A DNA stretch of 64,000 bases from Jeotgalibacillus campisalis (GCF_000829515.1 NZ_JXRR01000014.1:62001-126000), one strand, 5' to 3'. Numbered from the stretch's first letter, positions 28,883 to 38,383 are shown. Program-made: numbers and translations. The notes: generated by a model not told the origin, from the sequence alone.

Positions 28883-29049
28883 AATTTCCCCCCTTTATAA
28901 TGCTATATTCGGGTGGTGTTTAAATTAGACCATCATTTTGCTTGTCTTACTTGTAAATACATGATAAGATAATCGTGTGAAGTTGATCACAAGCAAACAT
29001 ATACCCCTTTGTTTGACCGTGAAAAATTTCTCCCATCCCCTTTGTTCGA

Positions 29050-29084
29050 AAGAAAAGCCCTCATCATTGATGAGGGCTTTTCTT
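29050..29084 (-). terminator. spxH terminator
   Basis: A 17-bp stem (AAGAAAAGCCCTCATCA with its complement), T-rich on both sides. Downstream of spxH on the minus strand. Confidence 0.88.
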
Positions 29085-29094
29085 ATGGAATAGT

Positions 29095-29952
29095 TTACGA
29101 AAGGAACCGCCAAAACGTTCCATTCTTAGTTGTGATTTGCTCAATCTTTTGTTGAAACATTCTCTTTTTAAGCTCTTTTTCTGCCTGTTGGACACTAATA
29201 TTATATATTATGGCTAATTCAGGGGAAGCAACGATCTTGAATTGTTCAATAAATTCATCAATGGTAGGCAGCTGATTCTTTTCTGGATTTCCAACCATTT
29301 CCTCGATAATCTGAACATAGACTTCGTATGGATAGACGCCTTCTACTTTAATGCCTTCATCTTCAATATTTTCGTTAAAGAACACCAGTGTAGGTGTACT
29401 TTGCACTTCCATCTCAGTAGCAATTTTCATATCGCACTGAAAAGCTTTTGAGGCGGAAGGCGAATGAATATCCTGACAAAACTCATCCAGATCAAGCTTA
29501 GCTTCGTCTGCACATATTTGAAGAACTTCAAGCTCTGAGATATCCTGCTCTTTAAGAAATAATCTTTCCTGCAGTGTGCGCAAGAAACGGCTGCCTGCCC
29601 TTTTCCCCTGCAGTTCAGCAGCTTTAATGGCCACGGAAGCGATAAATGGAGACGTCATAGGAGTACTGTGCCATTCATGCCCATTGAGTCCAGCATTTCC
29701 ATTCAGTGATCTGGCATTGTCTTGTGATGAAAGGATGGACGCGTTGGCACGGTCTCTTTTATTTAAGCCGGATAAGCTGCCCTTTAAAACGTATTTAATT
29801 CGAATGTACGACCCATACTCCATAATTAATTTCTTTATAATAGGTTCCAATGACCAGCAGTCAGGACATATGGGGTCTACAAACATATAAATTTCTAGCG
29901 GTTTTTTTTCAAGCTCTTGCCAGTTGGCATCAGACCAATGTTTTGCAGTCAA
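29095..29952 (-). CDS. spxH: ClpXP adaptor protein SpxH (YjbH)
   Basis: Adaptor that binds Spx and speeds its degradation by ClpXP; loss causes Spx accumulation and thiol-stress resistance. 285 residues with a DsbA/thioredoxin-like fold. The redox motif is Cys29-Pro-Asp-Cys32 in VDPICPDCW. A further Cys pair lies near the middle (QICADE, EFCQDIH). The C-terminal third is a Lys/Glu-rich helical region. The ATG overlaps the stop of the truncated haemoglobin gene upstream by four bases, so the two are translationally coupled, as in other Bacilli. Its target spx is about 5 kb away. Confidence 0.93.
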   Translation of the reverse strand: MTAKHWSDANWQELEKKPLEIYMFVDPICPDCWSLEPIIKKLIMEYGSYIRIKYVLKGSLSGLNKRDRANASILSSQDNARSLNGNAGLNGHEWHSTPMTSPFIASVAIKAAELQGKRAGSRFLRTLQERLFLKEQDISELEVLQICADEAKLDLDEFCQDIHSPSASKAFQCDMKIATEMEVQSTPTLVFFNENIEDEGIKVEGVYPYEVYVQIIEEMVGNPEKNQLPTIDEFIEQFKIVASPELAIIYNISVQQAEKELKKRMFQQKIEQITTKNGTFWRFLS

Positions 29953-30350
29953 TCTGTATCACCCTCTGCTTTTTCGGGAGTATTAATCATATGGTGGGCG
30001 GTAAGTGTCAGCCGGTGGAAAAGACCATCTCTGATCCCCTCATTTAACTCAACCTCATCCATCGCTTTTTCCATACATGAAAGCCAAGCATCTGCCCTGC
30101 TCTTTGTAATGGCATGTGGAAGATGACGGGCTCTTAGCATGGGGTGGCCGTGTTCTTCTGTATAAACTGAAGGACCTCCCAAGTACTGAGTTAAAAACTG
30201 CTGCTGCTTACGGATGGTTTCAGTAAAGTCTTCAGGAAATATACTTTTTAAGTCAGGATGATTGGCAACCTGGTGATAGAACGCAAGAACAAGTTCAGAA
30301 AGTTTTTCCTCACCGATTACGTCATAAGGTGTAAGAGTTCGATCCACCAT
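29949..30350 (-). CDS. yjbI: Group II truncated haemoglobin YjbI
   Basis: 133-residue haem protein with the 2/2 globin pattern: TPYDVIGEEKLSELVLAFY at the N-terminus, the Tyr-rich B helix, QQQFLTQYLGGPSVYTEEHGHPMLRARH in the centre, and the group II Trp in ADAWLSCMEKAMDE. Reported roles for such proteins are oxygen, peroxide and nitric oxide chemistry, and S. aureus and B. subtilis TrHb have been linked to SpxH. Coupled with spxH by an ATGA overlap, so redox sensing and haem chemistry are co-expressed. Confidence 0.93.
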   Translation of the reverse strand: MVDRTLTPYDVIGEEKLSELVLAFYHQVANHPDLKSIFPEDFTETIRKQQQFLTQYLGGPSVYTEEHGHPMLRARHLPHAITKSRADAWLSCMEKAMDEVELNEGIRDGLFHRLTLTAHHMINTPEKAEGDTD

Positions 30351-30462
30351 AAAAAATAACTCCTTTATCCTTTATTTTTCTATCTGAAATATTGAATGTA
30401 TCATCATTGTAGCAACGCGTTCCTTTTTTCTCAAATATATCGCCTTGAACGTTCCTCAAGAT

Positions 30463-30497
30463 AAAAACACCAGCACGGTTAAACGGACTGGTGTTTA
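30463..30497 (-). terminator. Terminator downstream of the lytic transglycosylase gene
   Basis: On the minus strand AAACACCAG...CTGGTGTTTTTAT forms a nine-bp stem with a U-rich tail. It lies about 90 bases after the stop of the gene at 30586, separating it from yjbI. Confidence 0.75.
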
Positions 30498-30585
30498 GGG
30501 AAGAGGCAATATCAAATTTAAGTTCAGCAAACCTTATTTAAAATCAATTTCCTAATTAATAAAGTCGCAAATGGAATTTTAGCTT

Positions 30586-31242
30586 TTAAGCGTTAAATGT
30601 ATTCATCACTTTTTGAACATATTGAGTAGTTTCTTTAAAGGGTGGTATGCCATCATATTTATCTACATTACCCGGTCCGGCATTATATGCAGCTAATGCA
30701 AGCTTCGGGTTTTGGTTATAGCGGTCAAGCATATCTCTTAAATAGCGTGAACCAGCTTCTACATTTTCCTTAGGATCAAAAATGTTTTTAACTCCCAGCC
30801 ATTTGGCTGTACCAGGCATAAGCTGCATCAGTCCGGAAGCTCCAGCGTGGCTGACTGCTTCAGGGTTAAAATTTGACTCATGCTGGATCACGGAACGGAT
30901 CAGCTTTTCAGGCACATTGTATTTAGCCGCTGCCTCTGAAATAATTCCGTTAAGCGAAGGGGCAGATGAAGAAATATCGTTTTCAGGCAGGGGAGTCACT
31001 TGTGCAGTTAAAAGCTGACTTTCATTTAAAGATGGTTTTACTATTGAAGGAAATTGGTTTTCCTTCAGGAAGTGAGACACTGACCCCAGTTGATTGACAG
31101 AAATGGATGCAATAGATTCCTGAATCATTTGGTTGAAGAGTGTAGGGGGTGTTTCCTGAGTATTTTGCTGCTCAGGATTATATGCACCTAACGTCTTTAA
31201 TGCCTGTGCATCAATCATCATTTTTACTGCGTTTATGTTCAA
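30586..31242 (-). CDS. yjbJ: Lytic transglycosylase, SLT domain (YjbJ-type)
   Basis: 218 residues. The C-terminal half (about 105-218) is a goose-lysozyme-like SLT domain: catalytic Glu in [13 protein letters not shown], then the [13 protein letters not shown] and [13 protein letters not shown]-type motifs. The N-terminal half is low-complexity (Gln, Asn, Ser) with no clear signal peptide, as in YjbJ/CwlQ relatives. It would cleave peptidoglycan between MurNAc and GlcNAc. Secretion route is unclear from sequence. Upstream GGAGG supports the ATG. Confidence 0.85.
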   Translation of the reverse strand: MNINAVKMMIDAQALKTLGAYNPEQQNTQETPPTLFNQMIQESIASISVNQLGSVSHFLKENQFPSIVKPSLNESQLLTAQVTPLPENDISSSAPSLNGIISEAAAKYNVPEKLIRSVIQHESNFNPEAVSHAGASGLMQLMPGTAKWLGVKNIFDPKENVEAGSRYLRDMLDRYNQNPKLALAAYNAGPGNVDKYDGIPPFKETTQYVQKVMNTFNA

Positions 31243-31340
31243 AGGTAAGCCTCCTAATTATGAAAAAGATTGTAACTCACACCACGCTCAGTTGGTAAAG
31301 TTATTGAGTTTCGCAAAACAGCCGGCAGGGTAATAGTCAA

Positions 31341-31928
31341 TCAGGTCTGTATTTGTCGGTTTTTTTCTTTATAAAAACGTTCAATTTTATTATCGGTTTT
31401 TTTGACTGAAATGTTATAGGCTGAAAGTAACTCTTTGAAAATGGCTGCGCCTTCTTCATAACTTGCTGCTTCATACTCAAGTTCGTAATCTTCTTTTTTC
31501 AAGTAAGTACTGTGATCTAACACCAGCAAACCATTTTTATAAGGAAATTCAATTCGGTCGGTGGCAAGAGTGCCAAAATAAACAAGTTGTTCCACGGGAA
31601 TTTCCTGCCCTTGCAGCAGCTGCGAAATCTCGCCATCAACCAATCCTCCATCTTTAAGCATGCGATTAGTTTCATCAGAATCAATCCACTGGTGATGTTC
31701 GAGAATTCCTTTTTCAACAGGCTGTTTAAGTGTAAGCTGGAAGCCTTTAGATTTTTCCCGGATACGCAAAGCTGAACGGATCGCTCTTAAGTGGAAAGCA
31801 TGTGTATCGAAATAGTGATTTTTTTGAGTTTTGCTGTCATTAATTGAAACATGGAATGTATCGCACAGAAGCAGATACTCTTCTCTTGAAAGTAAATTTT
31901 TAAATTCTATTTCTAATTCCTGAGACAA
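31341..31928 (-). CDS. yjbK: CYTH-domain (triphosphate tunnel) protein YjbK
   Basis: 195 residues from TTG 31928 behind AAAGGAG; the longer frame to ATG 31994 lacks a ribosome site and family similarity. The CYTH signature ExExK is present as EIEFK at the start, followed by alternating charged beta strands (LTLKQP, EYELEYEA) that line the tunnel. Family members act on inorganic or organic triphosphates with a divalent metal. It is divergent from the relQ operon, and the genetic link of a CYTH protein with an alarmone synthetase is common in Bacilli. Confidence 0.85.
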   Translation of the reverse strand: MSQELEIEFKNLLSREEYLLLCDTFHVSINDSKTQKNHYFDTHAFHLRAIRSALRIREKSKGFQLTLKQPVEKGILEHHQWIDSDETNRMLKDGGLVDGEISQLLQGQEIPVEQLVYFGTLATDRIEFPYKNGLLVLDHSTYLKKEDYELEYEAASYEEGAAIFKELLSAYNISVKKTDNKIERFYKEKNRQIQT

Positions 31929-32059
31929 GTTAATTCGCTCCTTTACTTCTTGTCCCTTTATTATCCTTTCTTTTACCGATATCTGCAATGGCATTATGCA
32001 AGATTTAAGGTGAATATGATAAGATGGAGATAGATAATCGGCAGGAAGGGGTAATAAAG

Positions 32060-32437
32060 TTGATTAGAAAGAAAGTTTGGCTGAATCAAGCGATTGAAAT
32101 GAATAGTGAATTGATCCTAAAAGGAGAACAAACAGATGAAATTGGCAAACTTGAACCAACAGGACAGGTAATTGTTGATTCTGAAGAGCTTTCCTTTGTT
32201 TATCTAGCAGAAGAGAAAAGTGAATATACATATTTGTATCTGCCCGACTTTATATGGCCTGAACTAATAGAAGCGATGAAAAAAAATCAAAAGATTAACG
32301 TTCATATTGGCGAAAATAAAATGGAGTTAAAACAGCTTGAAGAAGAGTTAAATGATCTTGTTCTTAATATCGAAGGAAACAGCAATTACGGAGATGCTAT
32401 GGTTGAAAAGGTGGAATCTATTTTTATAAAGGGATAA
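32060..32437 (+). CDS. yjbL: YjbL-type protein, unknown function
   Basis: 125 residues from TTG 32060, eight bases after AGGAAGGGG; an ATG at 32024 in the same frame lacks a ribosome site. Acidic protein with beta-rich pattern in the centre (YTYLYLPDFIWPEL) and a helical Glu-rich end. Position directly before relQ and length fit YjbL, itself uncharacterised. About 50 bp before relQ, same operon. Confidence 0.65.
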   Translation: MIRKKVWLNQAIEMNSELILKGEQTDEIGKLEPTGQVIVDSEELSFVYLAEEKSEYTYLYLPDFIWPELIEAMKKNQKINVHIGENKMELKQLEEELNDLVLNIEGNSNYGDAMVEKVESIFIKG

Positions 32438-32488
32438 GGGACTCGATCGAACTAGTGCCGGATGTCATTAAAGCATGGGGTGATGTGA

Positions 32489-33169
32489 ATGAATCATTGG
32501 GAATCTTTTCTAGAACCATATAAACAAGCCGTAGATGAGTTGAAAATCAAATTAAAAGGCATGAGAACTCAGTTTCAGTTGCAGTACACTCACTCGCCCA
32601 TCGAATTTGTTACTGGCAGGGTCAAACCAATTGCAAGTATTTTAGATAAAGCAAATGAAAAATCAGTCCCGTTGGAAAAACTGGCCTCAGACATGCAGGA
32701 TATCGCAGGACTGCGAATGATGTGCCAGTTCGTGGATGACATTGAAAAAGTAGTAGAATTACTGAGACAGCGAAAAGATTTTATTATAATAGAAGAAAAA
32801 GATTATATTTCAAATAAGAAGCAGAGCGGGTACCGTTCATATCACGTTATTATTGAATATCCGGTTGAAACAATAAAGGGTGAAAAGCGGATACTGGCCG
32901 AAATACAAATCAGGACGCTTGCAATGAATTTCTGGGCAACGGTGGAACACTCCTTAAACTATAAATACCAGGGACAGTTTCCAAAAGAAATACAAAATCG
33001 TCTGCAGCGTGCGGCTGAAGCAGCGTTCAGGCTTGATGAGGAAATGTCAGAAATCCGGGAAGAAATCCAGGAAGCCCAGGCATTCTTTCAGGAAAAAAAA
33101 GAAGACCAAATGAAAGACAAAAGTAAAGAACGATCAAGCCGGAGAAAAAATTATGGAGATAGTCATTGA
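32489..33169 (+). CDS. relQ: Small alarmone synthetase RelQ (SasB/YjbM)
   Basis: Synthesises (p)ppGpp from ATP and GTP or GDP; tetrameric cytoplasmic enzyme without hydrolase domain. 226 residues. Motifs of the synthetase fold: [12 protein letters not shown], the DIAGLRMMC strand with catalytic Asp, KQSGYRSYH for substrate binding, and [19 protein letters not shown] with the catalytic Glu. The C-terminus is a charged helical tail (Glu/Lys-rich, about 185-226). Followed by NAD kinase whose ribosome site overlaps the end of this gene. The pairing relQ-nadK-rluD is conserved in Firmicutes. Confidence 0.94.
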   Translation: MNHWESFLEPYKQAVDELKIKLKGMRTQFQLQYTHSPIEFVTGRVKPIASILDKANEKSVPLEKLASDMQDIAGLRMMCQFVDDIEKVVELLRQRKDFIIIEEKDYISNKKQSGYRSYHVIIEYPVETIKGEKRILAEIQIRTLAMNFWATVEHSLNYKYQGQFPKEIQNRLQRAAEAAFRLDEEMSEIREEIQEAQAFFQEKKEDQMKDKSKERSSRRKNYGDSH

Positions 33170-33185
33170 TGGGAGGCGATCTGTA

Positions 33186-33980
33186 GTGAAATTTGCAATA
33201 ACCTCAAAAGGCGATGCGAAATCGAATGCACTTATGCACAAGATGAAGTCATATTTAAAAGATTTTAATATGGAATGGGATGAAGAAGAGCCGGAGATTG
33301 TCATATCGGTAGGTGGTGACGGAACGCTTCTTTATGCTTTTCACCGCTATAGTTCACGTTTATCGAAAACAGCTTTTGTAGGTGTACATACAGGTCATTT
33401 AGGTTTTTACGCCGACTGGGTGCCGGATGAAATTGAGAAACTGGTCATTGCGATCGCTAAAACGCCATATCAAATTATTGAATATCCATTAATTGAAGCC
33501 ATAATCCGTTATAAAAGCGGAGGCAGGGAAACAAGATATCTGGCATTGAATGAATCTACAGTAAAGAGTGTTGATGGGACCCTTGTCATGGATGTTGAAA
33601 TCCGGGGACAGCATTTTGAAATCTTCAGGGGAGATGGTCTTTGTTTATCCACTCCATCAGGCAGCACTGCTTACAACAAAGCGTTAGGAGGAGCGATTAT
33701 TCACCCTTCTTTGCCCTCCATTCAACTGGCAGAAATGGCATCCATTAATAATCGGGTGTTTCGAACAGTAGGTTCTCCTTTAATCATGCCGGCTCATCAC
33801 ACATGTATGCTAAAGCCGGTGAATCGCTCCGATTTTCTTATTACAATTGACCATCTTACACTTGTACATAAAGATGTTAAATCGATTCAATACCGGGTGG
33901 CAGATGAGAAGATCCGATTTGCACGCTTTCGGCCTTTTCCTTTTTGGAAAAGAGTTCATGATTCATTTATTGATGGGTAA
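33186..33980 (+). CDS. nadF: NAD kinase
   Basis: Phosphorylates NAD to NADP, supplying the NADPH pool. 264 residues from GTG 33186, which gives the known N-terminus Lys-Phe-Ala and has GGGAGGCG about ten bases upstream; a longer frame from 33153 begins inside relQ. The ATP/NAD-binding GGDGT motif is at 43-47, NES (ALNESTVKS) and the Gly-rich [12 protein letters not shown] segment follow. The C-terminal [15 protein letters not shown] matches the Bacillus enzyme closely (from memory). Confidence 0.95.
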   Translation: MKFAITSKGDAKSNALMHKMKSYLKDFNMEWDEEEPEIVISVGGDGTLLYAFHRYSSRLSKTAFVGVHTGHLGFYADWVPDEIEKLVIAIAKTPYQIIEYPLIEAIIRYKSGGRETRYLALNESTVKSVDGTLVMDVEIRGQHFEIFRGDGLCLSTPSGSTAYNKALGGAIIHPSLPSIQLAEMASINNRVFRTVGSPLIMPAHHTCMLKPVNRSDFLITIDHLTLVHKDVKSIQYRVADEKIRFARFRPFPFWKRVHDSFIDG

Positions 33981-33994
33981 GGATTGGAGTAAAA

Positions 33995-34900
33995 ATGGAT
34001 AAGCGAGTCAGATTACAGTGGGTTGTGGATGAAAATGAATCAATCCTTCTTAGAGAATTCCTTAAAATAAAAGAAATATCCAAAAGATCGTTAACCGACA
34101 TTAAATATAATGGAGGTACGATAAAAATAAATGGAGTAGAATCTACAGTTCGTACGCTCATAAAAAGCGGGGATAGAGTAGAAGTGCAATTTCCTGTTGA
34201 AAACAGGAGCCAAACTTTATTGCCTGAATTGATTAAACTAGACGTGGTATATGAAGATGATGATGTTTTGATTATAAACAAGCCGCCCTATATGAACAGC
34301 ATCCCATCAAGAGAGCAGATGTCAGGAAGCATCGCCAATGCCGTTGCAGGAATGTATGATAGCAGGCAGTATCCCGGAGCAGTTCATATCGCTACCAGAC
34401 TTGACCGTGATACATCGGGCCTCATGCTAATTGCCAAACATGCGCACGCTCACCATTTGATCGGAAAGCTTCAGAAGCAAAACAAGGTCAGCAGATCTTA
34501 TTTGGCCATCATACATGGGGAAATTAACCCGCCAGTTGGAAGGGTATGTGCGCCGATCGGCAGAAAAAGCACAAGTATCATTGAAAGAGAAGTAAGACAG
34601 GATGGACAGCAGGCTGTGACAGATTATCGCTTAATTGATCAAAATAATTTTTACAGTGCAGTGGAATTAAAATTACAGACAGGAAGAACACATCAGATAA
34701 GGGTACATTTAAATCATTTGGGTCACCCAATTGTTGGAGACGATCTATATGGAGGAAAAAGAGATGTCATTCAAAGGCAGGCACTGCATTCGAGAGAACT
34801 GACTTTTATTCATCCTCTTACAAAAAAAGAAATGAGTTTTAAAGCAGAGCCGCCTGCAGATATCCGTTCTCTATTGGACCGCATTCGCTTTAGTACTTAA
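33995..34900 (+). CDS. RluD-family RNA pseudouridine synthase (YjbO)
   Basis: Converts uridine to pseudouridine in structured RNA, probably 23S rRNA. 301 residues: an N-terminal S4-like RNA-binding region (about 10-75, LKEFLKIK... KINGVESTVRTLIKSGDRVEV type), then the catalytic domain with the motif ATRLDRDTSGLMLIAK carrying the catalytic Asp, and QTGRTHQIRVHLNHLGHPIVGD near the end. B. subtilis has several paralogues (RluB, RluD types), so the target uridines cannot be named. Fourteen bp after the NAD kinase gene. Confidence 0.88.
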   Translation: MDKRVRLQWVVDENESILLREFLKIKEISKRSLTDIKYNGGTIKINGVESTVRTLIKSGDRVEVQFPVENRSQTLLPELIKLDVVYEDDDVLIINKPPYMNSIPSREQMSGSIANAVAGMYDSRQYPGAVHIATRLDRDTSGLMLIAKHAHAHHLIGKLQKQNKVSRSYLAIIHGEINPPVGRVCAPIGRKSTSIIEREVRQDGQQAVTDYRLIDQNNFYSAVELKLQTGRTHQIRVHLNHLGHPIVGDDLYGGKRDVIQRQALHSRELTFIHPLTKKEMSFKAEPPADIRSLLDRIRFST

Positions 34901-34939
34901 CGGTAAAGACTCTCATTAAAACTCAATTAAAAGGCAAAG

Positions 34940-34985
34940 AGGAATGTCTGCAGAAAAACATTTAGCTGTAGACATTCTTTATTTT
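34940..34985 (+). terminator. Terminator after the relQ-nadF-rluD operon
   Basis: GAATGTCT-CAG pairs with CTG-AGACATTC around a loop (34942-34978), followed by TTTATTTT. Convergent prpE ends 45 bases further on. Confidence 0.85.
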
Positions 34986-35023
34986 GCACTTTGTTCTTTT
35001 TGCAAGGAGCCGCATTAAACGGT

Positions 35024-35767
35024 TTAAAGGAAATCCATATCTCTAAATTTTTCCTTATTGTATGGCATAGACGATGGGAGAGACACAATTTCCATTTCGG
35101 GATAGCGTATGGCTGTCAGTTGATTGCCAAAAACCGCCCCCGTATCAATATTAACAGAGTTATTTTTGAACCTTGCTTCATGAACCGGAGTGTGGCCATA
35201 TACGATAAATGAATCTCCTTTGTATTCCTTCGCCCAGTCCTTTCGAACAGGCAGCCCTTTTTCAGTTGTCTCGCCCGTTACGTCTCCGTAAAATACGAAA
35301 GATTCTATCCGTTTACTCATCTTCCCTATGTCATCATGTCTGATTCCTGCGTGTGCAATGACGAGTCCGGCATCATCAAGTACATGATAAAGTGGAGATT
35401 TTTCATACAGTTCTTTAAATTGGGCAGTAATTAAGCGCTGTTTTTGAGGTGGCAGTGCTTTTATTTCAGCGACTGTAGTTTCAAGTCCGTGAATAATCTT
35501 TACATTGTTTCCTTTAAGGTAACGGTAAAGCTTATTGCAGTGATTGCCAGGGACGTAGTATGCTTGGTCTTCTTTAATTAGAGTATAGACGTCTTGGATT
35601 ACACCTAAAGAATCCGGACCTCGATCGGTTAAATCTCCAACAAACCCAAGCTTCCTGCCGCCAGGATGTATGGGTATGCCGGATGCCCAGCTGTAACCAA
35701 GCTTTTTTGTCAGGTCAATCCATTCTGCACGACAACCATGAATATCCCCTATAACATCAATCTTCAT
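35024..35767 (-). CDS. prpE: Bis(5'-nucleosyl)-tetraphosphatase PrpE
   Basis: Metallophosphoesterase that asymmetrically hydrolyses Ap4A; also reported as a protein phosphatase in B. subtilis, where it affects spore germination. 247 residues with all calcineurin-type metal motifs in order: GDIHG (residues 7-11), [18 protein letters not shown], and a late [10 protein letters not shown]. An RGP motif between the metal ligands is typical of PrpE. It is convergent with the relQ operon and divergent from mgtE. Confidence 0.93.
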   Translation of the reverse strand: MKIDVIGDIHGCRAEWIDLTKKLGYSWASGIPIHPGGRKLGFVGDLTDRGPDSLGVIQDVYTLIKEDQAYYVPGNHCNKLYRYLKGNNVKIIHGLETTVAEIKALPPQKQRLITAQFKELYEKSPLYHVLDDAGLVIAHAGIRHDDIGKMSKRIESFVFYGDVTGETTEKGLPVRKDWAKEYKGDSFIVYGHTPVHEARFKNNSVNIDTGAVFGNQLTAIRYPEMEIVSLPSSMPYNKEKFRDMDFL

Positions 35768-35885
35768 ATAGATCCTCCTGTTTTTAATATGTATTTGGTG
35801 GTTACTGTAATTAAGTAGAGACAGGCATCTTAGAATCTGCTAGTATAATGTTGATTTAAATCTCCGGGAAGGGAGTGTGAACGCA

Positions 35886-37262
35886 ATGGCTGAAACCATC
35901 AATGAAAAAGATCAAGCAAAAACTATCGAAGAGCTGCTCGTTCGAACTCTCATCAATCACGAGCTTGAATTATTCAGGGAAGAATATTTTAACTTACACC
36001 CCTATGACCAAGCAAGATTTTATCTTCGTTTGAGTGTGGAGCTTCGCGAGAGAATTTATGAATGCTTATCACCGCAGGAAATGGCGGATATATTTGAAAA
36101 CCTGGATGCTGATGATGAAGACTATGAGCCCATTTTATCAGAAATGGTCCCTCAATATGCTGCAGACATGCTGGCTAATATGTACACAGATGATGCAGTA
36201 GATGTATTAAATGAATTAAACAAAGAACAAGTGGCAAGTTATTTAACAATAATGGACGATGCCTCAGCACAGGAAATAAAAGATTTATTGCATTATGAAG
36301 AATATACGGCAGGATCTATTATGACCACCGAATTTGTTTCTATACCTGAACATTCGACCGTTCGTTCAGCTATGGCAATTCTTAGATCCAAAGCGCCAAG
36401 TGCCGAAACGATTTACTATACCTTCGTTATTAATAACGAAAAACAACTATCTGGAGTCGTTTCCCTAAGAGATCTTATTACAGCAGAAGAAGATATGCTG
36501 ATTAAGGACATCATGTCTGACAGAGTCGTTTCTGTTTCAGTTGGAGAGGATCAGGAAGAAGTAGCAAGAACGATGAAAGACTACGATTTTTTGGCTCTTC
36601 CAGTTGTGGATTTTCAAAACCATTTACTCGGAATTATAACAGTCGATGATATTATGGATGTTCTTGATGAAGAAGCCTCTGACGATTATTCTAAGTTAGC
36701 AGGGGTATCAGATATGGATTCTAGAGACCGTACTCCTTTTCGAGCAGCAAAAAAAAGACTGCCCTGGCTCATTGCTTTATTATTTTTAGGAATGCTCACG
36801 GCCAATTTAATTGGCAGGTTTGAAGCTACACTTGATCAAGTAGCAATATTAGCTGTTTTTATACCGCTTATTGCGGGAATGGCGGGCAACACAGGAACTC
36901 AGGCACTGGCAGTTGCCATAAGAAGTATTGCTACAGGAGATATTCAAGATGAAAGCAAATGGAAATTAATTTTCCGGGAAGCAGGAACCGGATTGATCAC
37001 AGGAACAACCTGCGGGATTCTAGTTATAGGAATTGTTTATGTCTGGCAGGGTTCCATATTCTTAGGACTTCTTGTGGGTATTTCCATCTTTGCTTCACTT
37101 ATTGTTGCGACCCTCGCAGGCTCATTGGTTCCGCTTATTATGCACAAATTTAATATTGACCCTGCTGTCGCATCAGGTCCATTTATTACCACAATCAATG
37201 ACATATTTTCTATTTTAATTTATTTTGGGATTGCAACAGCCTTTATGGGATACCTTGTCTAA
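35886..37262 (+). CDS. mgtE: Magnesium transporter MgtE
   Basis: Mg2+ channel gated by cytoplasmic Mg2+. 458 residues from ATG 35886 (a GTG nine bases upstream is too close to GGGAAGGGAG). In order: N domain of helical repeats (about 30-130), two CBS domains (about 140-270), a plug helix, and five transmembrane segments (about 290-458) with the pore motif AGNTGTQALA and a conserved Pro. I looked for a ykkC-like or M-box leader; the 110-base upstream region is too short and shows none. In B. subtilis this position is filled by yjbQ and the thiamine genes, so mgtE is an insertion relative to that order. Confidence 0.93.
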   Translation: MAETINEKDQAKTIEELLVRTLINHELELFREEYFNLHPYDQARFYLRLSVELRERIYECLSPQEMADIFENLDADDEDYEPILSEMVPQYAADMLANMYTDDAVDVLNELNKEQVASYLTIMDDASAQEIKDLLHYEEYTAGSIMTTEFVSIPEHSTVRSAMAILRSKAPSAETIYYTFVINNEKQLSGVVSLRDLITAEEDMLIKDIMSDRVVSVSVGEDQEEVARTMKDYDFLALPVVDFQNHLLGIITVDDIMDVLDEEASDDYSKLAGVSDMDSRDRTPFRAAKKRLPWLIALLFLGMLTANLIGRFEATLDQVAILAVFIPLIAGMAGNTGTQALAVAIRSIATGDIQDESKWKLIFREAGTGLITGTTCGILVIGIVYVWQGSIFLGLLVGISIFASLIVATLAGSLVPLIMHKFNIDPAVASGPFITTINDIFSILIYFGIATAFMGYLV

Positions 37263-37329
37263 ATCAAAGGAAGTGTGAAAGACGTTTAAATTAGTTCTTT
37301 TTAATAGTAAATTTGAGGTAAACGAAGCG

Positions 37330-37485
37330 GAAGGTGGCGACTCCTGCAGGATATGACGGTTGCTTGAGACCCCATAAGGCAAAGCCTGAGGAGGGCTTAA
37401 GCGTCTGTCCCTGCGGAAAGCGTGCGCATGAAGCGAAGAGAACCGGGTTAAAGAGGTTGAGACATTTGTCCCAACCTCTTATTTT
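37330..37485 (+). repeat. Dispersed intergenic repeat, copy 2
   Basis: About 156 bases, the same length as copy 1, with an identical 18-base block at 37376-37393 and the conserved order of motifs: GGCGACTCCTGCAGGA, AAGGCAAAGCCTGAGGAG, GCGGAAAGCG, GAAGCGAAG, AACCGG. It ends with a hairpin AAGAGGTTG/CAACCTCTT (37450-37480) and a T-rich tail, so it probably also terminates mgtE transcription. No coding potential that I accept. Confidence 0.82.
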
Positions 37486-37514
37486 GCATTGCTTGTTGTG
37501 GATAAACATGATAA

Positions 37515-37533
37515 ATTAGTATCAGGTACTAAT
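37515..37533. promoter_or_regulatory. FapR operator upstream of fabI
   Basis: ATTAGTATCAGGTACTAAT contains TTAGTA (37516-37521), five bases, and TACTAA (37527-37532), an almost exact FapR box. It is 29 bases before the fabI start. FapR releases DNA when malonyl-CoA binds, so fabI would be induced when precursor is plentiful. Confidence 0.88.
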
Positions 37534-37561
37534 ACTTGTTCTAAAAATGGAGGAATTAAAA

Positions 37562-38335
37562 ATGTCACTTTCATTAAAAGGAAAGACTTTTGTTGTGATG
37601 GGTGTAGCAAACAAGCGCAGTATTGCATGGGGCATCGCTCGATCATTGGATTTAGCAGGTGCGCAAATTATTTTTACATATGCAGGTGAACGCTTCGAAA
37701 AAACAGTAAGAGAGCTGGCTGAATCTTTAGAAGGTGACCACCCGCATATTCTTCCTTGTGACGTGACGAACGACGATGAGATCAAAAACTGTTTTGAAAC
37801 CATCCAGCAAAAAGCAGGAACGATTCATGGCGTAGCTCATTGCATCGCATTTGCTGAAAAAGAAGATCTGCAAGGAGAGTATTTGTCAACAACTAGAGAT
37901 AATTTTCTGCTCGCACATAACATCAGCTCTTATTCACTTACAGCAGTAGCAAAAGAAGCCCGTAAAATTATGACAGAGGGCGGTAGCATTATTACCCTCA
38001 CTTACCTGGGCGGAGAACGCATTCTTCAAAATTATAATGTAATGGGTGTAGCCAAAGCTTCATTAGAAGCCAGTGTGAGATACCTAGCAGGTGACCTTGG
38101 AAAAGACGGCATTCGTGTCAACTCAATTTCTGCCGGTCCAATCCGTACTCTGTCGGCAAAAGGAATCGGCGATTTTAATTCTATTTTAAAAGAAATTGAA
38201 GAAAAAGCACCTCTTCGCAGAAACACAACACCAGAAGAAGTAGGAGATACAGCTGCATTTTTGTTTAGTGACTACTCAAGAGGAATCACTGGTGAAAATC
38301 TTCATGTCGACTCAGGCTACCATATTGTAGGATAA
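37562..38335 (+). CDS. fabI: Enoyl-[ACP] reductase FabI
   Basis: Reduces enoyl-ACP in the last step of each fatty acid elongation cycle. Short-chain dehydrogenase of 257 residues from ATG 37562 (GGAGG eight bases upstream). The nucleotide-binding start VMGVANKRSIAWGIA carries the FabI-type NKRSIA rather than TGxxxGIG. The active-site YxxxxxxK is seen in the NYNVMGVAKASLEA stretch, preceded by TYLGGERI. Likely NADH-dependent. Bacilli often have FabL as a second enzyme, not seen here. Single-gene unit between repeat copy 2 and a terminator. Confidence 0.95.
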   Translation: MSLSLKGKTFVVMGVANKRSIAWGIARSLDLAGAQIIFTYAGERFEKTVRELAESLEGDHPHILPCDVTNDDEIKNCFETIQQKAGTIHGVAHCIAFAEKEDLQGEYLSTTRDNFLLAHNISSYSLTAVAKEARKIMTEGGSIITLTYLGGERILQNYNVMGVAKASLEASVRYLAGDLGKDGIRVNSISAGPIRTLSAKGIGDFNSILKEIEEKAPLRRNTTPEEVGDTAAFLFSDYSRGITGENLHVDSGYHIVG

Positions 38336-38351
38336 TTATATTTCAGGAGGA

Positions 38352-38383
38352 AAGAGAATCGAAATAGGGATTCTCTTTTTTTT
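38352..38383 (+). terminator. fabI terminator
   Basis: AAGAGAATC and GATTCTCTT arms, loop of eight, followed by a T-run. Confidence 0.88.

Noticed and set aside
35780-35885. Possible magnesium riboswitch before mgtE
   Set aside because: Only about 110 bases are available and no terminator/antiterminator pair or conserved core can be seen.
36959-37153. Plus-strand frame inside mgtE
   Set aside because: Alternative frame within the transmembrane part, no ribosome site.
37291-37519. Open frames on both strands of repeat copy 2
   Set aside because: Not conserved as frames in copy 1, which has different stops and lengths; the DNA is repeated, not the proteins.
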